Positions 38,622 through 49,780 of a stretch of 64,000 bases of DNA are shown here, piece by piece (the stretch's first letter is position 1; every line of letters begins with the position of its first letter). The notes under the pieces were generated by a model. The model searched no databases. It was given only the letters and a program-made list of their open reading frames with translations, and had not been told where the DNA came from. Location: the NCBI GenBank assembly GCA_030533445.1, contig CM060078.1, positions 26,978,091-27,042,090 of the forward strand, in the 5' to 3' direction. Position numbers and translations under genes: made by a program. Source of the DNA: Cyprinodon diabolis (taxonomy: Eukaryota; Chordata; Actinopteri; Cyprinodontiformes; Cyprinodontidae).

Positions 38622-41600
38622 GTAAGTACCAGGTTACACCCAACAACAAACAACAAACTATTGTGATCTTCAGAAAGTAATTTAGCCTTTAAATTCATTA
38701 TGCTTTTAGTTATGGAAACATCAAAGCATGACTGTGAACATTTATTAACTGACAAGAAGGTTGTAATATAGTTTTATACATGAGGTGCATGAAATAAATG
38801 CTAACAGTAGTTGAGTTCTGTCCAGTAATCTTATAGCAGTTATGTAAAATTCATCTTGACTCAAAGAGCAAGTCTCTTCTAGTTTAAATAACTCTTAATA
38901 TCAAGGTTCACTTAACATCTGAAGGCCAACTATCAGCACCTGGATTTAATTTCTCTTCCACAAATTTTTCGATCCGTTTACTTTGATTATTTTCAGTAAT
39001 TGTGCTCATCATAATAAAACATAATATTAGTAAATATAGAAAAAAAAGTGTGAGAAAAATACATCCGTTACTGTATATGTTTAGAGAAAACATAAGTCTT
39101 ACTTAGTTATGACATATAACAGGGGCTCATTCTTTGTCAAATGTTTTAATTTGCAGCAGAGGTGGATGGCATAAGGATAGATATATCTGCTGAGGAGAGA
39201 GAAAATGAAGGTGAAAACCTGGAAGAAAATGAACAAGCACAAATGATGGACAGATTTACAAGCCTAACAAAGAAGACATCTGAGAATAAACCAACCACAG
39301 AGGACAGAAGGAATGAGAAGGATCCACGCATTAAAGGAGAGTCAGAGAGAATCAGTGTGCAAAAGAATCAGAACCAAATATCTCTATTTAGCAATATAGA
39401 TGATTTCCTGGAGGAAAATCAACAATATATAAGAAGATTTGAAGAAGCGTCAATGTCAAACACAGATTCTAGAACGGATTTAGTTCCAGAATCAAACATA
39501 AATAGGTTAGGCTGCAGCAGCAAGGGGATAAAGATGATTAGAAACTGCACCAATAAACAGGAAAAACAACAAGTGGTGAAAAGCGGTGCTACAGTAAAGA
39601 AAAAGAATCTGCTAATAGAGAAAGAAAGAAAACTTGATGCTGTAATTCCTCTTTTTGACAAAAGAAGAGACACTAAAGAGGATAAGATGACTAAAAGGAT
39701 AGCTTCAGATTTAAAGTTGAGAAAGGTGGAGGAAAAGGATCCATTAATATTAGAGGCTAAAACAATCACAGCAAAGCAGTCAGTGGATATAAACAAAGTC
39801 CACGAGGCAAAAAAGGAGGAATTTATCACCACATTACAAGCAGTGAAGCCAAACCCAGCAGATTTAAGGTTAGTAGGCAAACTAAAATATTTAAAAACAA
39901 TAGAGGAAAAGAAAACAGAAGAAATAAATGAAAATATACACACTGGAAAAACAGTATATTTTACTCCCAGGCCAAGTATAACCCTAACTCTGGGGAAACC
40001 AAGAGCTGTTACACAGATGAGAAAAGACAACACATTTACAGGCAAGTATAATAAAGCATCTCCAACCGAGCCACAAGGAACCAAACCTTCCATAAAGCTG
40101 AAACTTCTACCAACCACAGCAACATCAGTGACTCCAACAAAAACCATCAAGAGTAGCAGAAATAAGAAAAAGTCCAAGAAAAAGAAAAGGAGGAAGGAGA
40201 ATAAAACACCAAGACCACAAGAGACAATGAAGAAAATCCCTCCAGCAACTTACTTTCCATACTTCATGGATGACTACTGCCCACCTGAGTGCGCCTGTTA
40301 TGGAAGGTAAGACTAAACCTTTACCAGCCAAGTGACTATTTTACGTAACTTGGATATAGACAATGCATTCTGAACTATTTACCTACTGCAAATTATTAAG
40401 TTACATTAAAAGCCTAATAAGCTAAGAAAAAAAAGTTAAATAGATCATTTGAGTGGTTTAAAAGCTGATTTAAAAAGATAATAAGCTAAATTAAAAAGTA
40501 AAAAAAAATAAATAATTATAATATGCCTGTATCAGCATTAATGTTTTGAGGTTTCTTTAAGCGTTTTTTACGAGTTTCTTCTAAAAGCACTCCCTGGATT
40601 TTTTTTTTTAAACCATATTAGAGCAAGTTAACATTTTTGGTAATTACATACAGTGGGGCAAAAAAGTATTTAGTCAGCCACCAATAGTGCAAGTTCTCCC
40701 ACTTAAAAAGATGAGAGAGGCCGGTAATTTTCATCGTAGATATACCTCAACTATGAGAGACAAAATGTGAAAAGAAATCCAGAAAATCACATTGTCTGAT
40801 TTTTAAAGAATTTATTTGCAAAATATGGTGGAAAATAAGTATTTGGTCAATAACAAAAGTTCATCTCAATACTTTGTTATATACCCTTTGTTGGCAATGA
40901 CAGAGATCAAACGTTTTCTGTAAGTCTTCACAAGGTTTTCACACACTGTTGCTGGTATTTTGGCCCATTCCTCCATGCAGATCTCCTCTAGAGCAGTGAT
41001 GTTCTGGGGCTGTCGCTGGGCAACACAGACTTTCAACTCCCTCCAAAGATTTTCTATGGGGTTGAGATCTGGAGACTGGCTAGGCCACTCCAGGACCTTG
41101 AAATGCTTCTTACGAAGCCACTCCTTCGTTACCCGGGCGGTGTGTTTGGGATCATTGTCATGCTGAAAGACCCAGCCACGTTTCATCTTCAATGCCCTTG
41201 CTGATGGAAGGAGGTTTTCACTCAAAATTTTACGATACATGGCCCCATTCATTCTTTCCTTCACACGGATCAGTCGTCCTGGTCCCTTAGCAGAAAAACA
41301 GCCCCAAAGCATGATGTTTCCACCCCCATGCTTCACTGTAGGTATGGTGTTCTTTGGATGCAACTCAGCATTCTCTCTCCTCCAAACACGACGAGTAGAG
41401 TTTTTACCAAAAAGTTCTATTTAGGTTTCATCTGACCATATGATATTCTCCCAGTCATCGTCTGGATCATCCAAATGCTCTCTAGCAAACTTGAGACGGA
41501 CCTTTACATGTACTGGCTTAAGCAGGGGGACACGTCTGGCACTGCAGGATTTGAGTCCTTGGCGGCGTAGTGTGTTACTGATGGTAGCCTTTGTTACTTT

Positions 41601-43856
41601 GGTCCCAGCTCTCTGCAGGTCATTCACTAGGTCCCCCCGTGTGGTTCTGGGATTTTTACTCACCGTTCTTGTGATCATTTTGACCCCATGGGGTGAGATC
41701 TTGCGTGGAGCCCCAGATCGAGGAGGATTATCAGTGGTCTTGTATGTTTTCCATTTTCTAATAATTGATCCCACAGTTGATTTCTTCACACCAAGCTGTT
41801 TACCTATTGCAGATTCAGACTTCCCAGTCTGGTGCAGGTCTATCATTTTGTTTCGGGTGTCCTTTGACAGCTCTCTAGTTTTGGCCATGGTGGAGTTCAG
41901 AGTGTGACTGTTTGAGGTTGTGGACAGGTGTCTTTTATACTGATAACGGGTTCAAACAGGTGCCATTAATGAAGGTAACGAGTGGAGGACAGAGGAGCCT
42001 CTTACAGAAGAAGTTACAGGTCTGTGAGAGCCAGAAATCTTGCTTGTTTGTAACTGACCAAATACTTATTTTCCAACATATTTTGCAAATAAATTCTTTA
42101 AAAATCAGACAATGTGATTTTCTGGATTTTTTTTCTCATTTTGTCTCTCATAGTTGAGGTATATCTATGATGAAAATTACCGGCCTCTCTCATCTTTTTG
42201 AGTGGGAGAACTTGCACTATTGGTGGCTGACTAAATACTTTTTTGCCCCACTGTAAGACTTGATTTTTGTAATAACAATATATTTTTTTCAAATGTTACA
42301 TATGTAATTACGCCTTGTTGTGCTTTACAATAACACTCTTACTAGAAATTTTGAATTTTTAAGTATTTCACTAAATGCCCAAAGATAGAATATAAGCTGG
42401 TGATTGAAATATTTAAAAAAAAATCAACTCAATATAAAATAGAAGGATGTCCCACCACATTTGGCATATTCCAAGTCATGGCTGGATATTTATCACCATG
42501 CATAGCTTAATAAGCCAACAGATTTAGCAGTAACGTAATTGTATCCAATCTAACTTACCAAGGACATTCGGAGTATTCCCTGGGTTATCCTTATAGGTGT
42601 GTATCATCTTTTTATGGACCGTGAGTCGATTGAATAAAGCAATCAATTTATATGCTTTGATTACAAAATTTTATATTTGTTGCCATTTTTATGATCTTAC
42701 ACAACTTAACTGTAGTATATGTTTTATTTTAATGAGAACTTTAACAGTATGTATTTTTTTCAGAGTTGTCCAGTGCTCTGATAAAGGTGTTGAACAGTTT
42801 CCATATGGAATTCCCTATAAAACCTGCAACATCCTCTTGATGAACAACCACATCAGCAGCATCCAGCTGGACTTACTTCGTGATTATTCTTCCATGGAAT
42901 TAATTTCCTTAAGCAACAATCGACTCACAGATGGAGCCATTGAGGGATCTTTTGAGGAAATTCCTTCTCTGAAGCGTCTCTATCTGGATAGAAATTTCCT
43001 CCAAAGTGTGCCAACTGACCTCCCAGATTCTCTCGAGGAGCTGCGGCTGGACAGCAACAATCTGACGATGATGTCAGAGGCAGCTTGGACACAATGTCCC
43101 AGACTGCTGGTTTTAAGTTTGAGCAATAACAGCCTAGGGAATGGATTTAAATCTCTTCCTCCTGGTGCATTTTCCCCTTTGCGCAATCTACGTACTCTGA
43201 ACCTAAATTATAACCAATTGGCCTCAGTGCCCCTGGAGCTACCGCTGTCCATCAAGGAGTTATATCTAAGAGGGAACCATATTAAGCAGTTCAGCAGAGG
43301 GGTTTTTAATGGGATTTCAGAGCTGCTAGTGTTGGATCTAAGTGTAAACAAGCTGAATAGCAAAGGTCTTCTTTGGGATTCCTTCTTCAATGCACCACAC
43401 TTGGAAAGCCTCAACTTAGAAGCAAACCAACTGAAACAAGTGCCGCAAAACCTTCCTTATTCCCTGAAAACTCTAAACCTCGAAGGCAATCTAATATCCT
43501 CAATAAAGAAAACCTCCTTCTCTAAGTTGATTAATCTGGAGCACTTGGGAATAGCAAGAAATAAGATTTTTAAAATATCCAGCGGTGCCTTTAGGACCCT
43601 GTCTGTCTTGCACCAGTTAGACCTGTGTCACAACATGTTGCACCAGGTGCCCAGGCAGCTGCCTGGAGGTCTGCACTCGGTAGCACTCACGCATAACAAG
43701 ATAGAGTCAGTACCCCATGATGCATTCTGCTGGGGTAATCAAAGTAACAGCAGGCTTGCACAAGTGCAACTGGAATACAACTTCATTGATTTGGGAAAGT
43801 TGGATGAACAAGCCTTTAGATGTTTACGAGGAATGAAGGTCCTGCATTTCTACTGA
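38555..43856 (+). CDS. ecm2: ECM2-like small leucine-rich proteoglycan
   Basis: Three coding exons, 38555-38621, 39157-40306 and 42764-43856, join in phase (1 and 2) at GT-AG borders to give 2310 nt, 769 residues. Residues 1-20 are a hydrophobic signal peptide ([17 protein letters not shown]). Residues 23-395 are a charged, probably disordered region: first Glu-rich, then Lys-rich, ending in a strongly basic run ([14 protein letters not shown]). A cysteine cluster [14 protein letters not shown] (C-x3-C-x-C-x6-C, the class I SLRP spacing) starts near residue 397. About 14 leucine-rich repeats of alternating 21/24/26 residues follow, with a cysteine-bearing C-terminal 'ear' (AFCW...AFRC) and the end VLHFY. 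This predicts a secreted extracellular-matrix protein. The class I spacing, repeat number and long charged N-terminal region point to ECM2 (or its paralogue ECMX). The von Willebrand C domain of mammalian ECM2 is not seen. The family is clear; the exact orthologue is an inference. Confidence 0.88.
39157..40306 (+). CDS. ecm2: ECM2-like gene, second coding exon (charged region)
   Basis: Acceptor TTGCAG|CAG: the tandem CAGCAG at 39154-39159 allows use of either AG, which would include or skip one Ala codon. The exon carries the whole acidic-to-basic low-complexity region and ends within the N-terminal cysteine cluster. The donor is GGAAG|GTAAGA at 40306/40307. A reading frame of over 1.1 kb without stops in AT-rich DNA is good evidence that it is coding. 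The 252-codon frame on the opposite strand is a mirror of this exon. Confidence 0.85.
40651..40850 (+). repeat. Left terminal inverted repeat of the Tc1 element
   Basis: About 200 bp, inverted relative to 42054-42253. The outer ~35 bp are identical in the two copies. Confidence 0.9.
40866..41888 (-). pseudogene. Tc1 transposase with a single nonsense codon
   Basis: The minus-strand frame from the ATG at 41888 to the stop at 40866 would encode 340 residues, the normal Tc1 length. One in-frame TAA at 41421-41423 interrupts it, just after the first catalytic Asp (IIWSDET). No frameshift is seen. Two N-terminal helix-turn-helix regions are readable ([20 protein letters not shown] and the later [10 protein letters not shown]). 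The catalytic triad is present: Asp in WSDE, Asp in [10 protein letters not shown], and Glu in NPIENLW 34 residues later (DD34E). A transposase cuts and pastes the element by binding its terminal repeats. With the stop, this copy should yield only a 155-residue DNA-binding fragment. Confidence 0.93.
42054..42253 (-). repeat. Right terminal inverted repeat of the Tc1 element
   Basis: Complement of the left repeat with roughly five substitutions. It ends CTTTTTTGCCCCACTG before the TA at 42254. Confidence 0.9.
42256..42763 (+). other. Remaining part of intron 2
   Basis: AT-rich intronic sequence between the Tc1 insertion and the last exon. Nothing else recognised. Confidence 0.5.
42764..43856 (+). 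CDS. ecm2: ECM2-like gene, last exon (all leucine-rich repeats)
   Basis: Acceptor TTTTTTTCAG at 42763. The first base completes an Arg codon and leads into VVQCSDKG, which supplies the fourth cysteine of the LRR N-cap. All the leucine-rich repeats and the stop codon (TGA, 43854-43856) are in this one exon. The open frame extends upstream into the intron, but that part has no homology and lies before the acceptor. Confidence 0.9.
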
Positions 43857-43878
43857 ACTGATAAACTGTTACAATTGA

Positions 43879-43884
43879 AATAAA
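43879..43884 (+). promoter_or_regulatory. Poly(A) signal AATAAA of the ECM2-like gene
   Basis: AATAAA begins 23 bases after the stop codon, giving a very short 3' untranslated region if it is used. Other A/T-rich hexamers occur downstream, so longer transcripts are possible. Confidence 0.5.
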
Positions 43885-43889
43885 TATGC

Positions 43890-45827
43890 TGCTTATTACA
43901 TTACTATTTTTATATTTCCCCTCCTCTTTAACAAAGACTTCTGTCCTCCCAGACAAACTTCAAAAATACTTTTCTAAACTTATTACATGTAGGTCCATCC
44001 CAAACTAAATCTTAATTTCTGACTATTTTTCTGGGAAATAGTTTTCCTTGTAGGTTTGTAAAGAAGTGTTTTGCATCCAATAAGAGCCCCCAAACATTAC
44101 GAGAACACAACTATTGGTTTCTAACCCTTATTAAACAAATAGTGACCTAATTGGAATATCCCTCCTGAAAATATTTAAACCACATTTTGCTGTAAAAAAA
44201 ATAAAAATGACCCACTAAGAAACAAATGTGGTTAAAGCAGTTAATTTGTGATCTATTAACTTCCACGAGGAGGAATATTATGTTTTGCACAGTATGATAT
44301 TGTATGGATTAAATTATTATTGTCACTGATAAAAACAGAATGTTGTTAAAGCATTTTAGGTTTTTTACTTGTGCAGTAGAAAAATAAAATCTTTCTTTTG
44401 ATGTCTTGGATAAATAATGCATGATTGTCATAAAGAAGTAACTGAAAACAATAAAATCAAAATCCAGATTCCCTGAGGATCCAGTAACTCTTTTCTGTGT
44501 TTCTTTCCATGACTTTTCCTTCCTGTAAACAACAGAGAAAAATAAGTTACTGCAAATCAATGCAGTTATGTTTTGTTTTTGTCTTTTTTGCAAAAACCAA
44601 AGTGTTTGTATTCTGACTGGAATGTTTGAATAAGGAATCAGATTTTGTTTTGTACCTGGCTTTATATAAGACAGTTGTAATCAATCATGACTCACTTGCA
44701 AGCCTTTCTAAAGTGTTTCCACTAAAAACTTTTGACTTTCATTAAAAATAATAAATAAATAATAAAAATGTTAAAAACCATCTAACATTTGATTGGACCA
44801 CACTGACAGACTTACCAGACTGAGGTTCTGTTGCAAAGCTGCTGCATGATTGTGCAAAATGATGGGTTGATTCCAACATATTTCTGCTAGTGCAGCAGGT
44901 TCTGTTATTTGTGTTTGAGCTTTTTGTCGAGTTTCTTCTCTTTTCCTGAAACATCTGTTGAATTTGACAGGATAACATAATTAAAAAGGAGCAAGCAGCC
45001 TCTGCAATAGCAGAGGATTACCAGTTGGTTTTTTTGAACAAAACAAAATATTCAATTTAAAAGCATGTCCTGGTCAAATTGTTTAATAACGCTTCATCTG
45101 GGAATCCCAGTTATGACACACAAACTCAAAAATCCGATAATATCTGCTAAATAAACAACGTTGGCTGTGGTTTCTAACAGTTAGGAGCAAATAAACAGCT
45201 TTATTATATAGATAAACACTATTTAAATCAGTGATGAGCTGTTTTAGGATGTGAAAAAGAAATGATGCTGAAATGACGTGGTGGTTTGTAGCAAACCCAC
45301 TAGATGGCGGTAATGTACAGGATTTAGTTCTGATAAGAACTGCATTTATTTGGTTATACAAAAAGTAACACTTTATTTACGCTTAGATTTTATACAGAGT
45401 AGATATAAAGTGTGTTTTTAATCGCTACAAAACCTGCTTTCTCTAAGCTAAAAAAAATGTGGAGCAAAGTGAAAAAAAGCAAGAAATAAGATGTTGAACT
45501 GTGAAACCACGTTTGATTTTAAAAAGTTCTTTCAAAATGAAATTCAAAAATATTTTATTTATCTTATATGTCATAGTAACTATTATTCCCCAACTTTGGA
45601 CCAAACCATTGCAAGGAAAGCCTCAGACATTTGCTGCAAAAGATGCTTCCAAGTTTGTTTTGATATAACTAAGGTTTAGATTTGACTAAGAGCCTAAATA
45701 TATCTAAATGGTAAGTAAATACTTTGTTATAGATAATTCATAACACAAATTGGAGCTATAGCATGAGCCTATGAAACGCTTCTAACCAGTTTTCTTCTTT
45801 TTTTTCCCTCCCTTCTCTCCTAATAAG
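43890..45827. other. Non-coding DNA downstream of the ECM2-like gene
   Basis: AT-rich; no supported gene or repeat. Frames of 60-95 codons show no motif. A strong polypyrimidine tract is at 45790-45820. Confidence 0.4.
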
Positions 45828-45962
45828 TTCTCTCATCTACGTGGCACTGCACCCACAGGACCTGGGACAGAAGAACAGGAGGAGGGGGTAGGAGGGAGGG
45901 CCAGGGAGACGAGGAGGGAGGGACGGGTAAAAGAATGGATCCAGGCTCCACCGGTTCATGCT
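45828..45962 (+). other. Candidate exon, unassigned
   Basis: A 135-nt segment preceded by a long pyrimidine tract and AG (45826-45827) and followed by a perfect donor GTAAGT at 45963. Its first frame is open throughout (45 codons, Glu/Gly/Arg-rich, ending VKEWIQAPPVHA) with phase 0 at both ends. The purine-rich composition (GGGAGG repeats) could by itself create an open frame. I found no partner exon and recognise no protein family, so it may be an exon of a non-coding RNA or chance. Confidence 0.25.
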
Positions 45963-46855
45963 GTAAGTGTCCAGAAGGGAAGAGTTTCTGCTGGGGCAGG
46001 GAGCTCACCAGCACCTCCCTACGGTCCAGCAGGACCTTAACCTTCATCCTACCTCTTCTACCTGCAGACTTATTCTTTTATTACTTGTTCTAATTTTATT
46101 TTTCTGCTTGTGTATTCAAACAGATTTTATTTCATCTGCTCATCTTAAGATCAAATGTCTTTGTTTATGTATGCACACTTTATGTAATACAGTACCTGCA
46201 AGCACAGCTGTTTTTCTTGTCATCTTGTGTGTGCAGGAACCATTCCTATGACAGAGTGATTCAATGTGCTGGTTTAAGGCGGCCAGCAGATGGTTGCATT
46301 TATCTGTCTGCTGCTATATTCTGTGCAGGATACCATTTGATATTTATGCCTATTCAAACTGCAAATCTTAGAATTGCTTGGAAAAGACTGTTGCTCTGAT
46401 TGATGTAGCTTGATCCAAAACCACTGCCTCATTAATCAATCACTAACTCCCTGCTTGGAGGCATATCATGCAGCTGATTGGTGCAGCTCGAGGTACATTT
46501 CCAAGCATGGGTATCTGTGGTACATCGTTCCTTCTCTCTGCCTTCCAAATAAAAATGTTGCAGCTGAAAATACAAAATCTGAGCCCCTGTTTGATTCTTT
46601 TGGTCAGATACTAACTTCTTTCCCTGAACTTCTTCATGAGTCAGACCACAAAAGAAACAGGAATGCAAAAAAAGAAAAGGAGCAACGGGAACAGGATATT
46701 AAACCACACCCTACTGGTGATCCAAGGCAGACAAAAATGTAAATGACCTGAGTTTTGGTAGGATTCAGCTGCTGTTTGTTGGCTTTTATTAAAAGCGTCC
46801 ATGTTTCAGTACTTCAAAGGTTCAAAATGTAAAGGAACTAATTCATTCTGTTGTA
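45963..46855. other. Non-coding DNA, nothing recognised
   Basis: Contains a 110-codon frame (46410-46742) without family motifs. No supported gene. Confidence 0.4.
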
Positions 46856-46859
46856 TGCA

Positions 46860-46925
46860 GACTCAATTCAATTCAAAATGACTTTACTAATCCCAAAGGG
46901 AAATTAAATGTTGCAGAACTGATAC
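46860..46925. repeat. Short interspersed teleost repeat (TTTACTAATCCCAAAGGGAAATT-type)
   Basis: TCAATTCAATTCAAAATGAC, then TTTACTAATCCCAAAGGG and AAATTAAATGTTGCAG. This short motif recurs very widely in fish genomes, often at repeat tails. Confidence 0.5.
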
Positions 46926-49366
46926 TGACTGGGAGTAAAGAATTATAGGTACGAGAACTATATGACAAGTTAAATGCCTGTGCTCTGCACTGCAAGTTTA
47001 AAAAAGCTGAGCATGTCTATGTGGCTCTTTTTCTTCCCTGTGCACACCCACAAAAAAACACTCTTGCTGCATGGCAGTATGAACACCTCCAATTGACTGC
47101 ATTTATCCTTGAGGACCCAAGACAGTCCAGTACATCTCCTGTAACTTTATATCAAGTGCAGCTCAGAATTTATGTCTGGAGTCTGAAATGAACCATGAGA
47201 CCCATCTCTAAATTGTTCCCTAATATTGATTTTTAAATGTTTTAAATTTGTCTCTAATCCTTAAAGAGCTTTACCAAGCGTGGCAGAGAGGTGGTGCTTT
47301 TGTTAGCCAAGCAAGGAAGATGAGAAGGAGCAGGGCTGGAGGAAAATAGGGAGGGGAGAGAGTAAGGGAGGAGGGGATTGAGAGAGAAACCATGGGAGCC
47401 AGAGGGACCTCAGACACATCCCAGCCTATCAGCATGCCACAAACTCAGACTTAGGGGTGCTCAGTTTGCAAACCTTTGCAGTAGGTTGTAACTAAAATAT
47501 AAACAGAATGTCCTGCTGTGTGTCTGTAAGTTTTACAGTTCAATACGTACAAAGTAAGCACAGTGCAACCTGCATGTAATTAGTGCACAGATGAGAATCC
47601 AAGACAGGGCTTGTGAAGGAACACCATAAGTAGGGAATATTTTTTTCTATGTTTGCTTCTATTTAGAGATTTGATTAATCATCATTTTTCTAAAATATTT
47701 TATTAACATAGAAAAATTTAGACAAAACTGGAAGAACCATGTGCCACTGATCATCCACAGAGGTCACTTAGAAAACAAATTTCTGTCATTTCATGTTTGA
47801 AAAAGTGTAGCTGTTCTGTAACAGTGTTAAGAAACAAAAGTTTTCAGGGAGCCAAGACCAAGAGACACCCAGGATGATGAAAAATGAAGGTCTGGAGACG
47901 TTTAAGGCAGAGATAGGTTGAAGAGTGAATAGCACAACTGCAAACCTGAAAACATTTGACATCCAGATGGAGCAAAATAAGAATTCATTTAACAACACGG
48001 TCCAGAAACCAGCAGCACCTCTGGAAGAAACAGTGCTAAATATTCTGCAATTCTGGAAGATAAACCTGTTAGAGGCCTGCACACCCCGGTAGAACAAGGA
48101 CCTGAAAAAAACAGCCAGAGCTACAAAGAAAGGTTTTAGATCAACAGACATTCATGTGTTTAAGATCTAGTCAATAATTAAAACCTAATCTCAGAGAATA
48201 TCTGCTAAAGTTTGAAAATTCGTATCCATACATTTTTTCCTTCAACCTAACTGAGTTTTTCGCTTTTCTGCAAGAATTATCAGGCTAAAATGTCGTTGGT
48301 TTTTAAACAAAAGGAAAAATCTTTTTTCTTTATTTTCTCATGTCATGTCATTGCACAACCTTATTTTTTCCATGCATGACCAAAAATGAACAGAGGGAAG
48401 ACAAATCATGTATTATCCGTTCCTAAAATGTATGTGTTAAGATGTGCAAACCTAGTAAAGACAAAACCCCAAAGACTTTACAGCTGTTATCACAGCTAAA
48501 ATTAGATATACACAAATTTTCTTTTAACTTTACTGTTAAGCATAAAATAGAATCAAATTTAAATTCATTTGAGTTTTTCCTGTGACACAATGGAAAATGA
48601 TACAGGGATGTTAACACTTGTAAGGCATCGATTAATAACTGAGTTTTAAAGTTTAACATTTTCATAATTTCAAATACTTGCCTACTTTGCTTTCTTTTGT
48701 TGTATGTAACAGGGGAGATTAAAGCAGCAGCCAAAGTGACATCACTGTCTAAAAGATCTTCAAACTTAACCTCAGTCATTACAGACCCTTTGGTATCCAC
48801 CCCAACACTCTCAGATCCAAATAACCTGCTGAGATTTCAGAGAACAGTAATAAATGGGCTAACATTTTTATTAAGTTTTTCTTCAGAGAGTAAAGAACAA
48901 TTAGACTAGCTTGCTTGGATTGGTTGAAACGTTCCCTTCACTTACCAGAAACAAAGACTGGCAGTTTCATCTACATAAAGCACATCTGCCATTTCCAAGT
49001 TCCTTAAAATTAAATCTGATAACTGTTTACCATTAAGTCAATGTCTGTTTATATTTCAGCATTTCCTGCTGCAATTGTTTGAAGCTGTTTGGGCTTACAG
49101 ACAGCAATTATAGAATATAGAAAGAGACAGTCAGGGGTCATAGTTATATCATCACAGTACTGGAAACATTGTTGGTATTCCCCTTGGCCTTCAACTGTCC
49201 GTTATAAATATAATATTGTGTATTTGTTGTTCCCTTTTATTTTGTTGTTCAAAGTTGTATTAAAATTTTAATATTTGACTAAATAGGACTTGAAGGCAGC
49301 TATACGTTCCAAAAATGTCTATCTTTTGGTTTTAATTCTTTCTGGTTGTTTCATTCTTTGATGAAT
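46926..49366. other. Non-coding DNA, nothing recognised
   Basis: Mostly AT-rich with a G/A-rich patch at about 47270-47400. Frames of 121-125 codons on the minus strand (47786-48151, 48423-48800) show no domain. Confidence 0.4.
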
Positions 49367-49563
<197 letters not shown>

Positions 49564-49589
49564 TCATGGTCCAGTATATCAATATAACA

Positions 49590-49780
49590 ATTTCTGCATT
49601 TAACCCATCCCGTTGGGGAGCAGTGGGCTGCCATTGTGCAGCACTCGGGGAGCAGTATGGGGGTTAAGTGCTTTGCTCACAAACCCAGAGTGCAGGTGGT
49701 GGTGATCTAACTGGGTAGTTGCAACCCTCTCAGGACACAAGCTCACTGCTCCAACCTATAGGCCAACACTCCCCAACACA
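49590..49780. repeat. Interspersed teleost repeat beside the microsatellite
   Basis: TTTCTGCATTTAACCCATCC, GGGGAGCAGTGGGCTGCCAT, GTTAAGTGCTTTGCTCA and CCCAGAGTGCAGG occur in the order of a very common fish repeat that frequently follows simple tetranucleotide arrays. Confidence 0.6.

Larger units (their letters stand above)
40651..42253 (-). mobile_element. Tc1/mariner transposon, nearly intact
   Basis: A 1603-bp element flanked by the canonical TA (40649-40650 and 42254-42255). It has terminal inverted repeats of about 200 bp (40651-40850 and 42054-42253) that begin CAGTGGGGCAAAAAAGTATT. By eye the two repeats differ at only about five positions, which implies recent insertion. It lies in the second intron of the ECM2-like gene, transposase antisense to the gene. 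Confidence 0.95.

Noticed and set aside
39419..40177. 252-codon open frame on the minus strand
   Set aside because: It is the mirror of exon 2 of the ECM2-like gene. The Lys/Glu-rich coding strand produces a stop-poor, Phe/Ser/Val/Leu-rich complement.
41440..41907. 155-codon plus-strand frame inside the Tc1 element
   Set aside because: Exact shadow of the transposase N-terminal half; no domain of its own.
42597..42763. Longer N terminus of the last ECM2-like exon (upstream ATG at 42597)
   Set aside because: This part lies before a strong TTTTTTTCAG acceptor, is not LRR-like, and the spliced product with exon 2 restores the complete cysteine cluster.
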